Assembly: GCF_001302565.1 (NCBI RefSeq) | Contig: NZ_CP012750.1 | Location: 2,170,001-2,234,000 of the forward strand | Source of the DNA: Glutamicibacter halophytocola | Lineage (GTDB): Bacteria > Actinomycetota > Actinomycetes > Actinomycetales > Micrococcaceae | DNA: 64,000 bases | Reading direction: 5' to 3' | Shown here: in pieces, positions 50,710-59,269 of the stretch | How the letters are laid out: each line of letters starts with the position of its first letter | Numbering within the stretch: the first letter of the stretch is position 1 | Made by a program: the position numbers and the translations under genes | Notes under the pieces: model-generated | The model's input: only the letters and a program-made list of their open reading frames with translations | Told to the model about the DNA's origin: nothing | Database searches by the model: none

Positions 50710-51372
50710 TTAATGACCGCCAAGTGCAAGATTGCGTAATACATCAACCTCGACCGATGGTTCCGGAGCCGAGTACACCGCCGATCCGGCCACAAACACA
50801 TCGGCGCCGGCTTCAGCTGCGCGCAGAATGGTGTCGCGCGAGATGCCGCCGTCGACCTGCAGAGCGATCGGCTTGCCGCTGCCTTCGATGGCCGCTCGGG
50901 CGCGCTGGATCTTGGGCAGCACCAGGTCCAGGAACTTCTGGCCGCCGAAGCCCGGCTCGACGGTCATCAGCAACACCATGTCCAGTTCGCCGAGCATATC
51001 CAGGTAGGGCTCGATCGGGGTCGCTGGGCGCAATGCCATGGCGGCCTTGGCGCCGGCCGAACGCAGTTCGCGGGCCAGGCGGATCGGAGCAGCCGAGGCC
51101 TCCACGTGGAAAGTCACCGAGTCCACGCCAAGCTGCGCATACTCAGGAGCCCAGCGATCGGCATTTTCAATCATGAGGTGCACGTCGATGGGGAGCTTGC
51201 TGGCTTTCTGCAAGGCCTCCACCACGGGCAGCCCGAGCGTCAGGTTCGGGACAAAGTGGTTGTCCATGACGTCCACGTGCACGCCATCGGCGGTATGGAT
51301 CCGCTCCAGCTCGCTGGCGAGGTTGGCAAAGTCGGCGGACAGGATCGAAGGATGGATCCGTGCATTGCGCAT
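50710..51372 (-). CDS. rpe: Ribulose-phosphate 3-epimerase
   Basis: A 220-residue TIM-barrel enzyme interconverting ribulose 5-phosphate and xylulose 5-phosphate. Marks are [37 protein letters not shown] (catalytic Asp and metal His), [22 protein letters not shown] and [14 protein letters not shown]. It follows rsmB at 28 bases and precedes the FMN riboswitch; its product is a precursor of the ribulose 5-phosphate used in riboflavin synthesis. Confidence 0.98.
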   Translation of the reverse strand: MRNARIHPSILSADFANLASELERIHTADGVHVDVMDNHFVPNLTLGLPVVEALQKASKLPIDVHLMIENADRWAPEYAQLGVDSVTFHVEASAAPIRLARELRSAGAKAAMALRPATPIEPYLDMLGELDMVLLMTVEPGFGGQKFLDLVLPKIQRARAAIEGSGKPIALQVDGGISRDTILRAAEAGADVFVAGSAVYSAPEPSVEVDVLRNLALGGH

Positions 51373-51400
51373 AGGTGCTCCTTGGAAGATACGTGCTTGG

Positions 51401-52927
51401 CTAGGCTTTTTTGGTCAGGATCGCCATGAACATGGCATCGGTGCCGTGCACATGCGGCCACAGCTGCGCGGTGCTGCCCTCGCCCAGCCCGTGGCCCGCA
51501 GCCGGCGTTTGCGGGTAGACCACATTAGACACGGCGGCACCGGTGTCCAGCAGCGCGGCGTTCTCGTGCCGCTTGAGGAAGTCCTCGACGACCAGGCGGG
51601 TTTCGGCCTGGTGCGGTGAACAGGTCACGAAGCCGACCACCCCGCCCACGCGCACCGCGCTGAAGGCCGCGTCCAGCAATTCCCCCTGCAATGCCGTAAG
51701 CTCCGGGATGTCACGCGGGGCCTTGCGCCAGCGCGACTCCGGACGGCGGCGCAGCGCGCCCAGGCCCGAGCAGGGAGCATCGACCATGATGCGGTCGTAG
51801 TCCCCCGCGTAGTCTTCGCCACCGAATTTGCGGCCGTCTTCCTCGGTGAGCATCCAGTAGTCGTGCGGGACTGCGTCCAGGGAATTGGCAACCAGGCGCG
51901 CACGGTGGGCGGTTGGCTCGTTGGCGGTGAGCCGTGCATCGCGCTGTACCGCGATGGCACCGAGCAGCGCCGCTTTGCCGCCGGGACCGGCACAGAGGTC
52001 CAACCAGTAGCGGTCCTCGCCAGCGTCGGGCAGCGCGATGCTGGCCAAGGCGCGGGCCATGACCTGGCTGCCGGCGTCCTGGACCCGGACCGTGCCTTCT
52101 TTGACACCGGGAACGCGAGCGACATCGCCATGCTTGTAGGTGGCTGAATCGGCCACAAGAGTGCCGGGCTCGGCCCCTGCTTCCAGCGCCCCGGAGAGAT
52201 CGCCCAGACCGGGGAGGGCGACAAGGTTTACCAGTGGCGCCAAATTGTCGGCTTGAAGCAGCGCTTCAATTTCCGCGCCATCGCGGCCATGGGCGATCAA
52301 CGCGCCGCGCAAGGCGCGAACAATCCAGTCCGGGTGCGAATGCTCGATCGAGAGCCTCTCGGATTCGGAGCTGGCTGCGTCAGCCAGCTGCGCGATCCAC
52401 TGTTCGGCTTCTTGCGCGGATACTCGGCGCAGCACCGCATTGATCAGGCCGGAGGGGCCCGCGCCGATTTGGGCACGAGCCAGGGAGACCGTCTCATCCA
52501 GGGCCGCATGCTTCGGTACGCGCATGGCCAGCAGCTGGTGGGCGCCCAAGCGCAGGGCATCCAAAATGGCCGGGTCAAGCTCGGCCAGCGGACGATCCAC
52601 CAAGGTGTTCAAGATCGCGTCGTAAAAACCCTGGCCACGCAGTGCCCCGTAGGCCAGTTCGGTCGCAAATCCGGCGTCGCGCCGATCGAGCTGGAACTCG
52701 CGGATCATCTTGGGCAGCACCAGATTCGCGTAGGCATCCGAAGCGGATACTTCGCGCAGAACCTTGAAGGCGACCAGTCGCGCCGGGTCCGCCTGACGCT
52801 TGCGCTGCCCGGGAGCCGATTGCGAATATTTGCGCGGACCGGATTGGCCGCGATTGCGGGTTCGTCCCTGCGCATCGCGTCGTGGCTCATTGTCGCGGTA
52901 TCCACCGCGTGGTTCCTGCCCGCTCAT
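51401..52927 (-). CDS. rsmB: 16S rRNA cytosine-C5 methyltransferase (RsmB/Fmu type)
   Basis: A 508-residue protein with an Arg-rich tail at the N terminus, a NusB-like domain (about 50-190; [20 protein letters not shown]) and an RsmB-type methyltransferase domain. Catalytic marks: motif [17 protein letters not shown], motif [21 protein letters not shown] and motif [17 protein letters not shown]; the Cys in the latter two are the nucleophile and releasing residue. E. coli RsmB modifies C967 of 16S rRNA. Its start overlaps the fmt stop by four bases. Confidence 0.95.
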   Translation of the reverse strand: MSGQEPRGGYRDNEPRRDAQGRTRNRGQSGPRKYSQSAPGQRKRQADPARLVAFKVLREVSASDAYANLVLPKMIREFQLDRRDAGFATELAYGALRGQGFYDAILNTLVDRPLAELDPAILDALRLGAHQLLAMRVPKHAALDETVSLARAQIGAGPSGLINAVLRRVSAQEAEQWIAQLADAASSESERLSIEHSHPDWIVRALRGALIAHGRDGAEIEALLQADNLAPLVNLVALPGLGDLSGALEAGAEPGTLVADSATYKHGDVARVPGVKEGTVRVQDAGSQVMARALASIALPDAGEDRYWLDLCAGPGGKAALLGAIAVQRDARLTANEPTAHRARLVANSLDAVPHDYWMLTEEDGRKFGGEDYAGDYDRIMVDAPCSGLGALRRRPESRWRKAPRDIPELTALQGELLDAAFSAVRVGGVVGFVTCSPHQAETRLVVEDFLKRHENAALLDTGAAVSNVVYPQTPAAGHGLGEGSTAQLWPHVHGTDAMFMAILTKKA

Positions 52928-53856
52928 GCGAAGCTCACTTTCGTTCCCTGGGTGAGCACGCCACGTGCCCAGTCGGAGGCCTTCATCATTTTTTTGCCCG
53001 GAGGCTGGATTTCTGTGGGTTCAAGCGCCCAGGTTGCGGTGCCGATCAGCACCTTGGGCTGCTTGCCCGGTTCAATGCGCACTTCGCCAGGCTCCAGATC
53101 GCCGACCTCGCGGCACTCGCGCAGCGGGCCGAACTTGAAGCGCTGGTCCTCGACCTTCACCCAGGCCCCAGGGAACGGAGTGGTTCCGTGGGCGCGACGC
53201 CTGATTTCCGTCGCAGGGCGGGTGAAGTCCAATTCCGCATCGGCATCGGTAATCTTCGGGGCGTAGGTATGCGAACCGGACTGCGGGATGCCAACGGCCT
53301 GCCCGGCATCCAGTGCCTGCAGCGTTTGGACTAGCAGCGTTGAACCTGAATGGCTCAGCCGCTCCAGCATGATGCCGGCAGTGTCCAGCTCGCCGATCTT
53401 CTCGGTGACCTGCCCGAAAACCGGTCCGGTGTCCAGTCCGGTTTCCAGCTGGAAGGTCACCGCGCCGGTGATGTCGTCCCCGTGGATGATCGACTGCTGG
53501 ACCGGAGCGGCACCACGCCAGGCCGGCAGCAACGAGAAATGCAGGTTGATCCACCCGTGGGCAGGGACCTGCAATGCAGCTTCTGGAACCAGTCCGCCGT
53601 AGGCGACGATCGCCGCGGCTTCGAGGTTCAGCGCCTGGAGTTCCGCTGTGGTTTCAGCGGTGATTTTCGCTGCCTTGATAATGGGCAGGCCCAGGTCTTC
53701 TGCCCGGGCAGCGACGGGAGAGGGCGTGAGCACGCGCTTGCGTCCCAGCGGCGCATCGGGGCGTGTGAGCACCGCCGCGATCTCAAAACCTGCTTCGTGC
53801 AGATAGTCCAGGGAGGTTACGGCAACTTGGGGCGTGCCGGCAAAGAGGATCCTCAT
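52924..53856 (-). CDS. fmt: Methionyl-tRNA formyltransferase
   Basis: A 310-residue enzyme that formylates initiator Met-tRNA with 10-formyl-THF. It starts MRILFAGTPQVAVTSLDYL and carries the catalytic segment INLHFSLLPAWRGAAPVQQS with the His of SLLP and IIHGDDITGAVTFQLETGLD (Asp). The C-terminal oligonucleotide-binding domain follows (about 210-300). It lies three bases after the def stop and overlaps rsmB, so the initiation genes form one unit. Confidence 0.98.
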   Translation of the reverse strand: MRILFAGTPQVAVTSLDYLHEAGFEIAAVLTRPDAPLGRKRVLTPSPVAARAEDLGLPIIKAAKITAETTAELQALNLEAAAIVAYGGLVPEAALQVPAHGWINLHFSLLPAWRGAAPVQQSIIHGDDITGAVTFQLETGLDTGPVFGQVTEKIGELDTAGIMLERLSHSGSTLLVQTLQALDAGQAVGIPQSGSHTYAPKITDADAELDFTRPATEIRRRAHGTTPFPGAWVKVEDQRFKFGPLRECREVGDLEPGEVRIEPGKQPKVLIGTATWALEPTEIQPPGKKMMKASDWARGVLTQGTKVSFA

Positions 53857-53859
53857 GAG

Positions 53860-54423
53860 CTACTTCCCCAATCCTGCGCCGAAGCTGGAGCCGAGAGCGC
53901 CCGAGCGTTTTTGCACAGTGGCGTTGGCGGTTTGCGAGTAGTTGGCTGAACGCAGTGTGCGCCAGGCGGCTTTCTTCTCTTCAGGCGCGAGGCGATCCAG
54001 GAAGAGGATTCCGTCCAGGTGATCGGTCTCGTGCTGGAAGCAGCGGGCCAGCATGCCTGCGCCTTCCAGCGCAACGGGATTGCCGAACTTGTCGAAACCG
54101 GTTGCTTTGACATGGCGGCGGCGCGGCACCGGTGCGGCTACCCCGGGAATGGATAGGCAGCCTTCGACCTGGTCCTCTTGGAAATCGTCGCTCAATTCGA
54201 GAACCGGGTTGACGATATGGCCGCGTTCATCGCCGATTTGATAGGTGAACACCCGCAGGGAAACGCCCACCTGCGGTGCTGCCAGACCCGCGCCATGGAC
54301 GTCTTCCATGGTCTGATCCATATCTTCGACGAGCTTCTGGAGCTCCGGGCCAAAGTCGGTCACCTCCTGCGCTGGGGTGCGTAGAACGGGGTCTCCGATG
54401 ATCCGAATTCCCAAAATCGCCAT
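53860..54423 (-). CDS. def: Peptide deformylase
   Basis: A 187-residue metalloenzyme that removes the N-formyl group from new proteins. The three family motifs are all seen: GAGLAAPQVGV (motif 1), EGCLSIPGV with the metal Cys (motif 2) and CFQHETDHLDGILF with the HExxH metal pair (motif 3). The C-terminal extension of about 25 residues ends SFGAGLGK. It opens the def-fmt-rsmB series on the minus strand. Confidence 0.97.
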   Translation of the reverse strand: MAILGIRIIGDPVLRTPAQEVTDFGPELQKLVEDMDQTMEDVHGAGLAAPQVGVSLRVFTYQIGDERGHIVNPVLELSDDFQEDQVEGCLSIPGVAAPVPRRRHVKATGFDKFGNPVALEGAGMLARCFQHETDHLDGILFLDRLAPEEKKAAWRTLRSANYSQTANATVQKRSGALGSSFGAGLGK

Positions 54424-54517
54424 AATCCGCTGGTACCTTCTTTGCCGTAGACAGTTGGTATTAGGTTTCGCCGTGCTGAAAGCTAACCGTTCCAGTCTAC
54501 GCGGTCAGCGCTTGGCT

Positions 54518-55360
54518 TTATCGAGCTGGCGGCGTGATTTCGGCCAGCGTGGCTCGCGCTTGGGAGATCTTATGCGTGGCTTCCCAATTGCGGCGCAAGG
54601 CGTAGAACTTTGCCCAATAGTCCGGCAGGGCCGGCGCCGGCGCCATGAACGTCCTTGTTCCGGTGTCGCCCAGGGCCACAGCCAGCAGCATGGTGTCCGT
54701 TCCAAATTCCCATGGCTTCCATTCGCCGGACTCGGCGTCGACAACCTGCTCCTCGGCTTTGCACGCCGCGGCCAGCTGCATGATGACCTTGTCATCCGGA
54801 CGCTTGACGACACCATCGCGGTTTGAGGTTTTTGTCTTGTAATCCACGATGCATGCCCGGCCCCCGATCTTTGCTACTAGGTCGATGGTCCCGGCATATC
54901 CCACGCTGTCATTCCAAACCGTGACTTCCGCGGCCAGAGGTTCAACGTTGTAATCGGTCCACCAGGTTTCAAAGTGCTGCGCGTAGGCCAGCTCGTTGTT
55001 TGCTTCGAGCGCGGCCCGCGCCCCGGCGAGATCGTGTTCTTGCCCCAGCGCTTGCAATGCCCGAGCCTCGGCATAGTTATGCACGCGATCTCCGCGCGCG
55101 GCCGCCTGGTCCCTGTAGGCCTCAGCCGCACTGGCCGAATCCCGCACTAGCGAACGCAGTTGCCGCGCATCTCCCAGGGCCTGAGCCAGCCGGTGGTCTT
55201 CCGAGAGCGACTTGGCGGCCATGTATCCGGCCCAGCCTGACAAATCCATATTGTCCATGCCGATAACTGTGGTGATGGATGGGACAAGCGCTTCACCTCC
55301 GACCTTTCGGCTGTACATGCGGCCCGAATCGGTCTGTGTCGCTAATTTTGGAGACGTCAT
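54518..55360 (-). CDS. PD-(D/E)XK nuclease-like protein
   Basis: About 280 residues. The core reads AAEVTVWNDSVGYAGTIDLV then GRACIVDYKTKTSNRDG, giving the D-x(n)-(D/E)-x-K pattern of PD-(D/E)XK nucleases (Asp of GTIDL, Asp and Lys of VDYKTK). An N-terminal Ser-rich region (VPSITTVIGMDN) resembles the entry of RecB/Cas4-like nucleases. No helicase or zinc cluster is present. It may act on DNA ends or in DNA maintenance, but the actual role is unknown. No phage or plasmid gene lies near. The ATG at 55360 is preferred over 55372 but neither has a good ribosome site. Confidence 0.75.
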   Translation of the reverse strand: MTSPKLATQTDSGRMYSRKVGGEALVPSITTVIGMDNMDLSGWAGYMAAKSLSEDHRLAQALGDARQLRSLVRDSASAAEAYRDQAAARGDRVHNYAEARALQALGQEHDLAGARAALEANNELAYAQHFETWWTDYNVEPLAAEVTVWNDSVGYAGTIDLVAKIGGRACIVDYKTKTSNRDGVVKRPDDKVIMQLAAACKAEEQVVDAESGEWKPWEFGTDTMLLAVALGDTGTRTFMAPAPALPDYWAKFYALRRNWEATHKISQARATLAEITPPAR

Positions 55361-55476
55361 GCACACGATCATGGCATGCAGCTACCCCGCTTCGCTCCTA
55401 GTGGAGACGGAAATATGAATTTTCCGCGTAGATTCGCGGTTTTTGGCCGTTGTGAACCAGATCTCAGCGTTTCGAT

Positions 55477-55503
55477 TTGTTCGGATGCGAAAACTCGTAT
55501 AGA
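55477..55503 (+). promoter_or_regulatory. Possible promoter of the tRNA array
   Basis: TTGTTC (55477-55482) and TATAGA (55498-55503) resemble -35 and -10 boxes separated by 15 bases, about 50 bases before the first tRNA. A GNRA-loop hairpin GAACG-GAAA-CGTTC lies at 55523-55536. Spacing is short, so this is tentative. Confidence 0.3.
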
Positions 55504-55552
55504 GTTTTTACTCGTTGGAAAGAACGGAAACGTTCAAATAACAACACATTTT

Positions 55553-55625
55553 GCGGACATAGCTCAGCTGGTAGAGCGCAACCTTGCCAAGGTTGAGGTC
55601 GCGAGTTCGAACCTCGTTGTCCGCT
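55553..55625 (+). tRNA. tRNA-Gly (GCC), copy 1
   Basis: Acceptor GCGGACA pairs TGTCCGC; anticodon stem CAACC/GGTTG surrounds TTGCCAA, so the anticodon is GCC. It differs from copies 2-4 only at acceptor positions 5 and 68 (A-T against T-A), and these two changes keep the pair. CCA is not encoded. Confidence 0.97.
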
Positions 55626-55679
55626 CGCAAAAAGATTCACCGACTAGGTAAAACTAGTCACTCTGGCTTCGGCCAGTAT

Positions 55680-55750
55680 GGTGGGGTGGCCGAGAGGCGA
55701 GGCAGCGGCCTGCAAAGCCGTATACGCGGGTTCGAATCCCGTCCCCACCT
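55680..55750 (+). tRNA. tRNA-Cys (GCA)
   Basis: Acceptor GGTGGGG pairs CCCCACC; anticodon stem GCGGC/GCCGT around CTGCAAA gives GCA. T arm is GCGGG TTCGAAT CCCGT. Single copy in the array. Confidence 0.95.
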
Positions 55751-55776
55751 CGCAATGAAGATTGCAGATCTTTTTA

Positions 55777-55848
55777 GCGCGATTGGCGCAGCGGTAGCGC
55801 GCTTCCCTGACACGGAAGAGGTCACTGGTTCGATCCCAGTATCGCGCA
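55777..55848 (+). tRNA. tRNA-Val (GAC), copy 1
   Basis: Acceptor GCGCGAT pairs ATCGCGC; anticodon stem CTTCC/GGAAG around CTGACAC gives GAC. It is identical to copy 2 at 56023-56094. Confidence 0.97.
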
Positions 55849-55897
55849 CAGACTCATGGTTCACCAGACCATGAATCTACAATAATTGAATATTATG

Positions 55898-55970
55898 CGG
55901 TCATAGCTCAGCTGGTAGAGCGCAACCTTGCCAAGGTTGAGGTCGCGAGTTCGAACCTCGTTGACCGCTC
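55898..55970 (+). tRNA. tRNA-Gly (GCC), copy 2
   Basis: Acceptor GCGGTCA pairs TGACCGC; anticodon GCC. The whole gene is identical to copies 3 and 4 and differs from copy 1 by a compensated base pair in the acceptor stem. Confidence 0.97.
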
Positions 55971-56022
55971 TGGGAATTCAGATTCTATTTGGATTCTGTC
56001 GAGATTCATTCGTGAATCTTCG

Positions 56023-56094
56023 GCGCGATTGGCGCAGCGGTAGCGCGCTTCCCTGACACGGAAGAGGTCACTGGTTCGATCCCAGTATCGCGCA
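56023..56094 (+). tRNA. tRNA-Val (GAC), copy 2
   Basis: Same sequence as copy 1 (GCGCGAT acceptor, GAC anticodon), about 246 bases downstream, each followed by tRNA-Gly, suggesting duplication of a Val-Gly unit. Confidence 0.97.
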
Positions 56095-56117
56095 CTGAAT
56101 ATCTTCGTGATATTCAT

Positions 56118-56190
56118 GCGGTCATAGCTCAGCTGGTAGAGCGCAACCTTGCCAAGGTTGAGGTCGCGAGTTCGAACCTCGTTGACCGCT
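56118..56190 (+). tRNA. tRNA-Gly (GCC), copy 3
   Basis: Identical to copy 2: GCGGTCA/TGACCGC acceptor and GCC anticodon. It sits 23 bases after the second tRNA-Val. Confidence 0.97.
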
Positions 56191-56211
56191 CCATAACTTC
56201 ATATAATTTTT

Positions 56212-56284
56212 GCGGTCATAGCTCAGCTGGTAGAGCGCAACCTTGCCAAGGTTGAGGTCGCGAGTTCGAACCTCGTTGACCGCT
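56212..56284 (+). tRNA. tRNA-Gly (GCC), copy 4
   Basis: Identical to copies 2 and 3; 21 bases after copy 3. It is the last tRNA before the array terminator. Confidence 0.97.
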
Positions 56285-56290
56285 CCAAAT

Positions 56291-56325
56291 AAAAATGGGA
56301 ATCACTCCAAGTGGTTCCCATTTTT
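56291..56325 (+). terminator. Terminator of the tRNA array
   Basis: AAAAATGGGAATCAC and GTGGTTCCCATTTTT pair with one mismatch around TCCAA, and the T-run is built into the 3' arm. It follows the last tRNA by six bases. Confidence 0.9.
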
Positions 56326-56450
56326 GCTTTAAGTTTTGCGGCTCGACACGCCCGAGCTTCCTGATCCTCTTCCCTGATCGGGCTTTTCGCCCTAGGGTGG
56401 AGAACAGTTGTGGAGCTAAAGGGGTTCCCACAGACGAATGGAGGTGCAGC

Positions 56451-56672
56451 ATGGCAGGATTTGATGATCTGCGTGGCAAGGCAGAGGAATTCGCAAAAGA
56501 GAACCCAGAGCAGGTCTCCCAGGGCATCGATCAGGTCGGCGATTTCATCGACGACAAGACCGGTGGCAAGTTCGCTGAGCAGGTCGACGGCATCCAGGGT
56601 GGTGCCAACGATTACCTCAATGGACTCGGCGGAGGCGCTGAGGGTGGCGAAGGCGAGAACAACGAAGGCTAA
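56451..56672 (+). CDS. MT0933-like antitoxin-family small protein
   Basis: A 73-residue hydrophilic protein, MAGFDDLRGKAEEFAKENPE then QVSQGIDQVGDFIDDKTGGK, matching the MT0933-like antitoxin family (PF14013) seen in mycobacteria and relatives; the family also resembles CsbD stress proteins. GGAGGTGCAGC immediately precedes the ATG, a strong ribosome site. No toxin gene lies next to it (a BenE transporter follows), so an antitoxin role here is doubtful. Confidence 0.8.
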   Translation: MAGFDDLRGKAEEFAKENPEQVSQGIDQVGDFIDDKTGGKFAEQVDGIQGGANDYLNGLGGGAEGGEGENNEG

Positions 56673-56712
56673 TTCCTTCGCTTGACTCCCCTCGGCTTGC
56701 CCGAGCATCCAG

Positions 56713-56742
56713 AAAAGGTACCGACTGCGGTCGGTACCTTTT
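56713..56742 (+). terminator. Terminator of the MT0933-like gene
   Basis: AAAAGGTACCGAC pairs perfectly with GTCGGTACCTTTT around TGCG, and TT follows. It lies about 40 bases after the stop codon. Confidence 0.88.
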
Positions 56743-56805
56743 CCGTTTAACTTCACAAACGGATGTGATTATCCCCTAGCCGGAGCGAGCATGTAGAAAT
56801 GACTT

Positions 56806-57990
56806 ATGGTTCAACGCTCCTCGATCGAAGATAGTTTAAGCCACGCGGTCATTGCGGGATTGATCACCACATTAGTTGGCTTTGTCGCTTCCTTCGCTGT
56901 TGTACTCGCTGGCCTATTTCAGGTCGGGGCTTCACCGGCGCAGGCCGCCTCCGGGCTGTTGGCTCTTTCGGTGTGCGTGGGCATATGCACCATGGCGCTG
57001 TCTTGGCGCCATCGGATGCCGATCAGCATCGCGTGGTCCACGCCGGGCGCGGCCATGCTCGCCTCATTGGCGCCGGGTGCGTTCACGTTTGCAGAAGCGA
57101 TCGGCGCCTTCATGATCAGCGGCGTGATGATCGTGCTCACGGGATTGCTGCCCGGGCTGCACAAGTTGCTGGCCCGGATCCCGGTGCAGATTGCCCAGGG
57201 CATGCTGGCCGGGGTGCTGCTCCCGCTCTGCATCAAGCCATTTACCTCGCTGGGGACCATTACTGTCCCAGCGCTCGGGATCCTGCTGGTCTTCTTGATC
57301 GGGCTGCGGATACTGCCAAAATTCGCGGTGGCAGTGAGCATGCTGGCCGCCGTGGGCTTCGGGCTCTGGCATATTGGACAGAATCAGGCGTGGGCACAGC
57401 TGCAGGTGGTGCCGCAACTCGAATTCGTGGCGCCAGAGTTTTCATGGCAGGCGGTGGCCAGCATCAGCGTGCCGCTTTTTATCGTGACCATGGCCTCGCA
57501 AAACATTCCGGGCGTGGCCGTGCTCAATTCATTCGGATATCAGCTGCCGTGGCGCCCTTCAATGATCCTCACCGGCATCGGTTCCGCAGCCGGTGCCCTA
57601 TTCGGCGGGCATGCGATCAATCTTGCGGCCATTACCGCAGCGCTTGCCGCCGGAGAACAGGCGGGCGAGAATCCGAAACTTCGTTGGCGGGCCGCGGCCA
57701 GTTCAGGAATTTTCTACCTGCTGTTCGGAGCGTGCAGCGCCCTGATCGTCTCGGTGGCCAATACCTCGCCCGAGGGGCTCTTTCAGGCGGCAGCGGGCTT
57801 GGCCCTGCTGGCCACGCTGGGAAGTTCGCTGGTGGGCGCGATGGGCGATGCCGCGTGGCGCTTGAGCGCGCTGGTCACAGTGCTAGTCGCCGCCGGAAAT
57901 CTCACGCTCTTCGGCATTGGCGGGGCGTTCTGGGCGCTGGTGGCAGGGCTGTTAACGCACTTCATCGCCGAGCGCAGTGCCCGGCGATGA
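56806..57990 (+). CDS. benE: Benzoate/H+ symporter (BenE family)
   Basis: A 394-residue membrane protein with about 12 transmembrane helices. Family marks are ITTLVGFVASFAVVLAGLFQ, ISIAWSTPGAAMLAS and MASQNIPGVAVLNSFGYQLP, all typical of BenE transporters, and GGHAINLAAITAALAAGEQA near the end. The substrate benzoate is assigned by family; no aromatic degradation genes lie nearby, so another aromatic acid or purine-like compound is possible. The start at 56806 has no strong ribosome site. Confidence 0.9.
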   Translation: MVQRSSIEDSLSHAVIAGLITTLVGFVASFAVVLAGLFQVGASPAQAASGLLALSVCVGICTMALSWRHRMPISIAWSTPGAAMLASLAPGAFTFAEAIGAFMISGVMIVLTGLLPGLHKLLARIPVQIAQGMLAGVLLPLCIKPFTSLGTITVPALGILLVFLIGLRILPKFAVAVSMLAAVGFGLWHIGQNQAWAQLQVVPQLEFVAPEFSWQAVASISVPLFIVTMASQNIPGVAVLNSFGYQLPWRPSMILTGIGSAAGALFGGHAINLAAITAALAAGEQAGENPKLRWRAAASSGIFYLLFGACSALIVSVANTSPEGLFQAAAGLALLATLGSSLVGAMGDAAWRLSALVTVLVAAGNLTLFGIGGAFWALVAGLLTHFIAERSARR

Positions 57991-58014
57991 AGAAATAGCT
58001 AGTACGGATCTGCC

Positions 58015-59055
58015 CTAGATCGCTGGTTCGCCGATCTGGCCTTCACGGGCCAAGGCTGTCAAGCGCGAGACCGCGCGGTAGTACTTCTTCTGGTAGCCGC
58101 CGGACATCATCTCCGGGGTGAACAGCTCGCTGAACGGCTTGCCCGAAGCCACGATCGGCACGTCCTTGTCATACAGGCGGTCAGCGAGGACCACGAAGCG
58201 CAGGGCGATGGCCTGGTCCGTAATGGTGTCCACATTGTGCAATACCAGGACATCGGTTTCGGACAGCAGCTGGCGGTAGCGCGAGGGGTGGACCTGGGAC
58301 AGGTGGGCAACGAGCTGATCGAAATTGTCCACGGCAAGGGTCTTGTCCGTGTAGCGCTGCTGCGCGAAACTTTCGATCTGCTGATCGTCCAGGGGCTCAG
58401 GAGCATCTGGCAGGCCGCGGTGGCGGAAGTCTTCGCCTTCAACACGGTGCACGTCGAACTGCTCGGACAGGGTTTTGATCTCGCGCTGGAAGTCCACGGC
58501 AGCGAAGCGGCCTTCGCCCAAAGCACCCGGCAGGGTGTTGGAGGTGGCGGCAAGCTTGACGCCGGCGTCGGAGAGCTCGCGCATCAGGCGGGACATCAGC
58601 ACGGTGTCCCCCGGGTCATCCAGCTCGAATTCGTCGATGCAGACCAGCGAGTACTGGCTGAGCACGTCAACGGTCTGGCGGAAGGAGAGGGCACCGACGA
58701 GGTTGGTGTATTCGACGAAGGTGCCAAAGGCCTTGCGGCCTGGCGCGGCGTGCCACAGCGAAGCCAGCAGGTGGGTCTTGCCGACACCGAATCCGCCATC
58801 AAGGTAGATGCCGTTCTTGGTTTCTTTTTTCTTGCCAAAAAGCTTGGAAAGGAAAGAACCCGAGTCGTTCTTGCCGACGGTTTCAGCAAAGGCCTTGAGC
58901 TTGTTGACGGCCTCGGTCTGCGAGGGCTGCGTCGGATCGGGCCGGTAGGTATTGAAGGACACTTCACCAAAGCGGTAGGACGGGTGGAAACCGGCCAACA
59001 ATTCCTCGATTGAAAGATTCGGCTTGGTCTCGCTCAGGTGGGTGATTGTCGCCAT
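58015..59055 (-). CDS. zapE: Cell division protein ZapE (AFG1-like ATPase)
   Basis: A 346-residue ATPase of the AFG1/ZapE family. Walker A is GGFGVGKTHLLASLWH and Walker B is SLVCIDEFELDDPGD, followed by DTVLMSRLMREL; the family start TYRPDPTQPSQTEAVNKLK is also seen. E. coli ZapE supports Z-ring stability under stress; the mitochondrial relative acts in protein quality control. An open frame reaches 59115, but ATG at 59055 fits the family. It is divergent from the sulfurtransferase gene. Confidence 0.9.
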   Translation of the reverse strand: MATITHLSETKPNLSIEELLAGFHPSYRFGEVSFNTYRPDPTQPSQTEAVNKLKAFAETVGKNDSGSFLSKLFGKKKETKNGIYLDGGFGVGKTHLLASLWHAAPGRKAFGTFVEYTNLVGALSFRQTVDVLSQYSLVCIDEFELDDPGDTVLMSRLMRELSDAGVKLAATSNTLPGALGEGRFAAVDFQREIKTLSEQFDVHRVEGEDFRHRGLPDAPEPLDDQQIESFAQQRYTDKTLAVDNFDQLVAHLSQVHPSRYRQLLSETDVLVLHNVDTITDQAIALRFVVLADRLYDKDVPIVASGKPFSELFTPEMMSGGYQKKYYRAVSRLTALAREGQIGEPAI

Positions 59056-59269
59056 TGGCTGTGGGAGTCCTTCAGTTGATTGCTCAGATGATCCGGGCTG
59101 CCATGGCAAGCCCATCGGCCAGTTTACCTTGGATGGCGGCGTTGATTGCCTAAAATGTCGTATCCCACACCGACATCGCTGCGGTTCGGGACTAGGCTAG
59201 ATGTGAAGCCCGGTGCCAGCTGATTTCAGCGTGGCCCAGTACAAAGAACTGCAAGGATCGTGATCATCA

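Noticed and set aside
55523..55536. GAACG-GAAA-CGTTC as a LexA (SOS) box before the tRNA array
   Set aside because: The half-sites GAAC and GTTC are six bases apart, not the four of the actinobacterial box; it is better read as a small GNRA-loop hairpin.
55553..56284. Repeated units resembling a CRISPR or tandem-repeat array
   Set aside because: The repeats are complete tRNA cloverleafs of 71-73 nt, not short spaced repeats.
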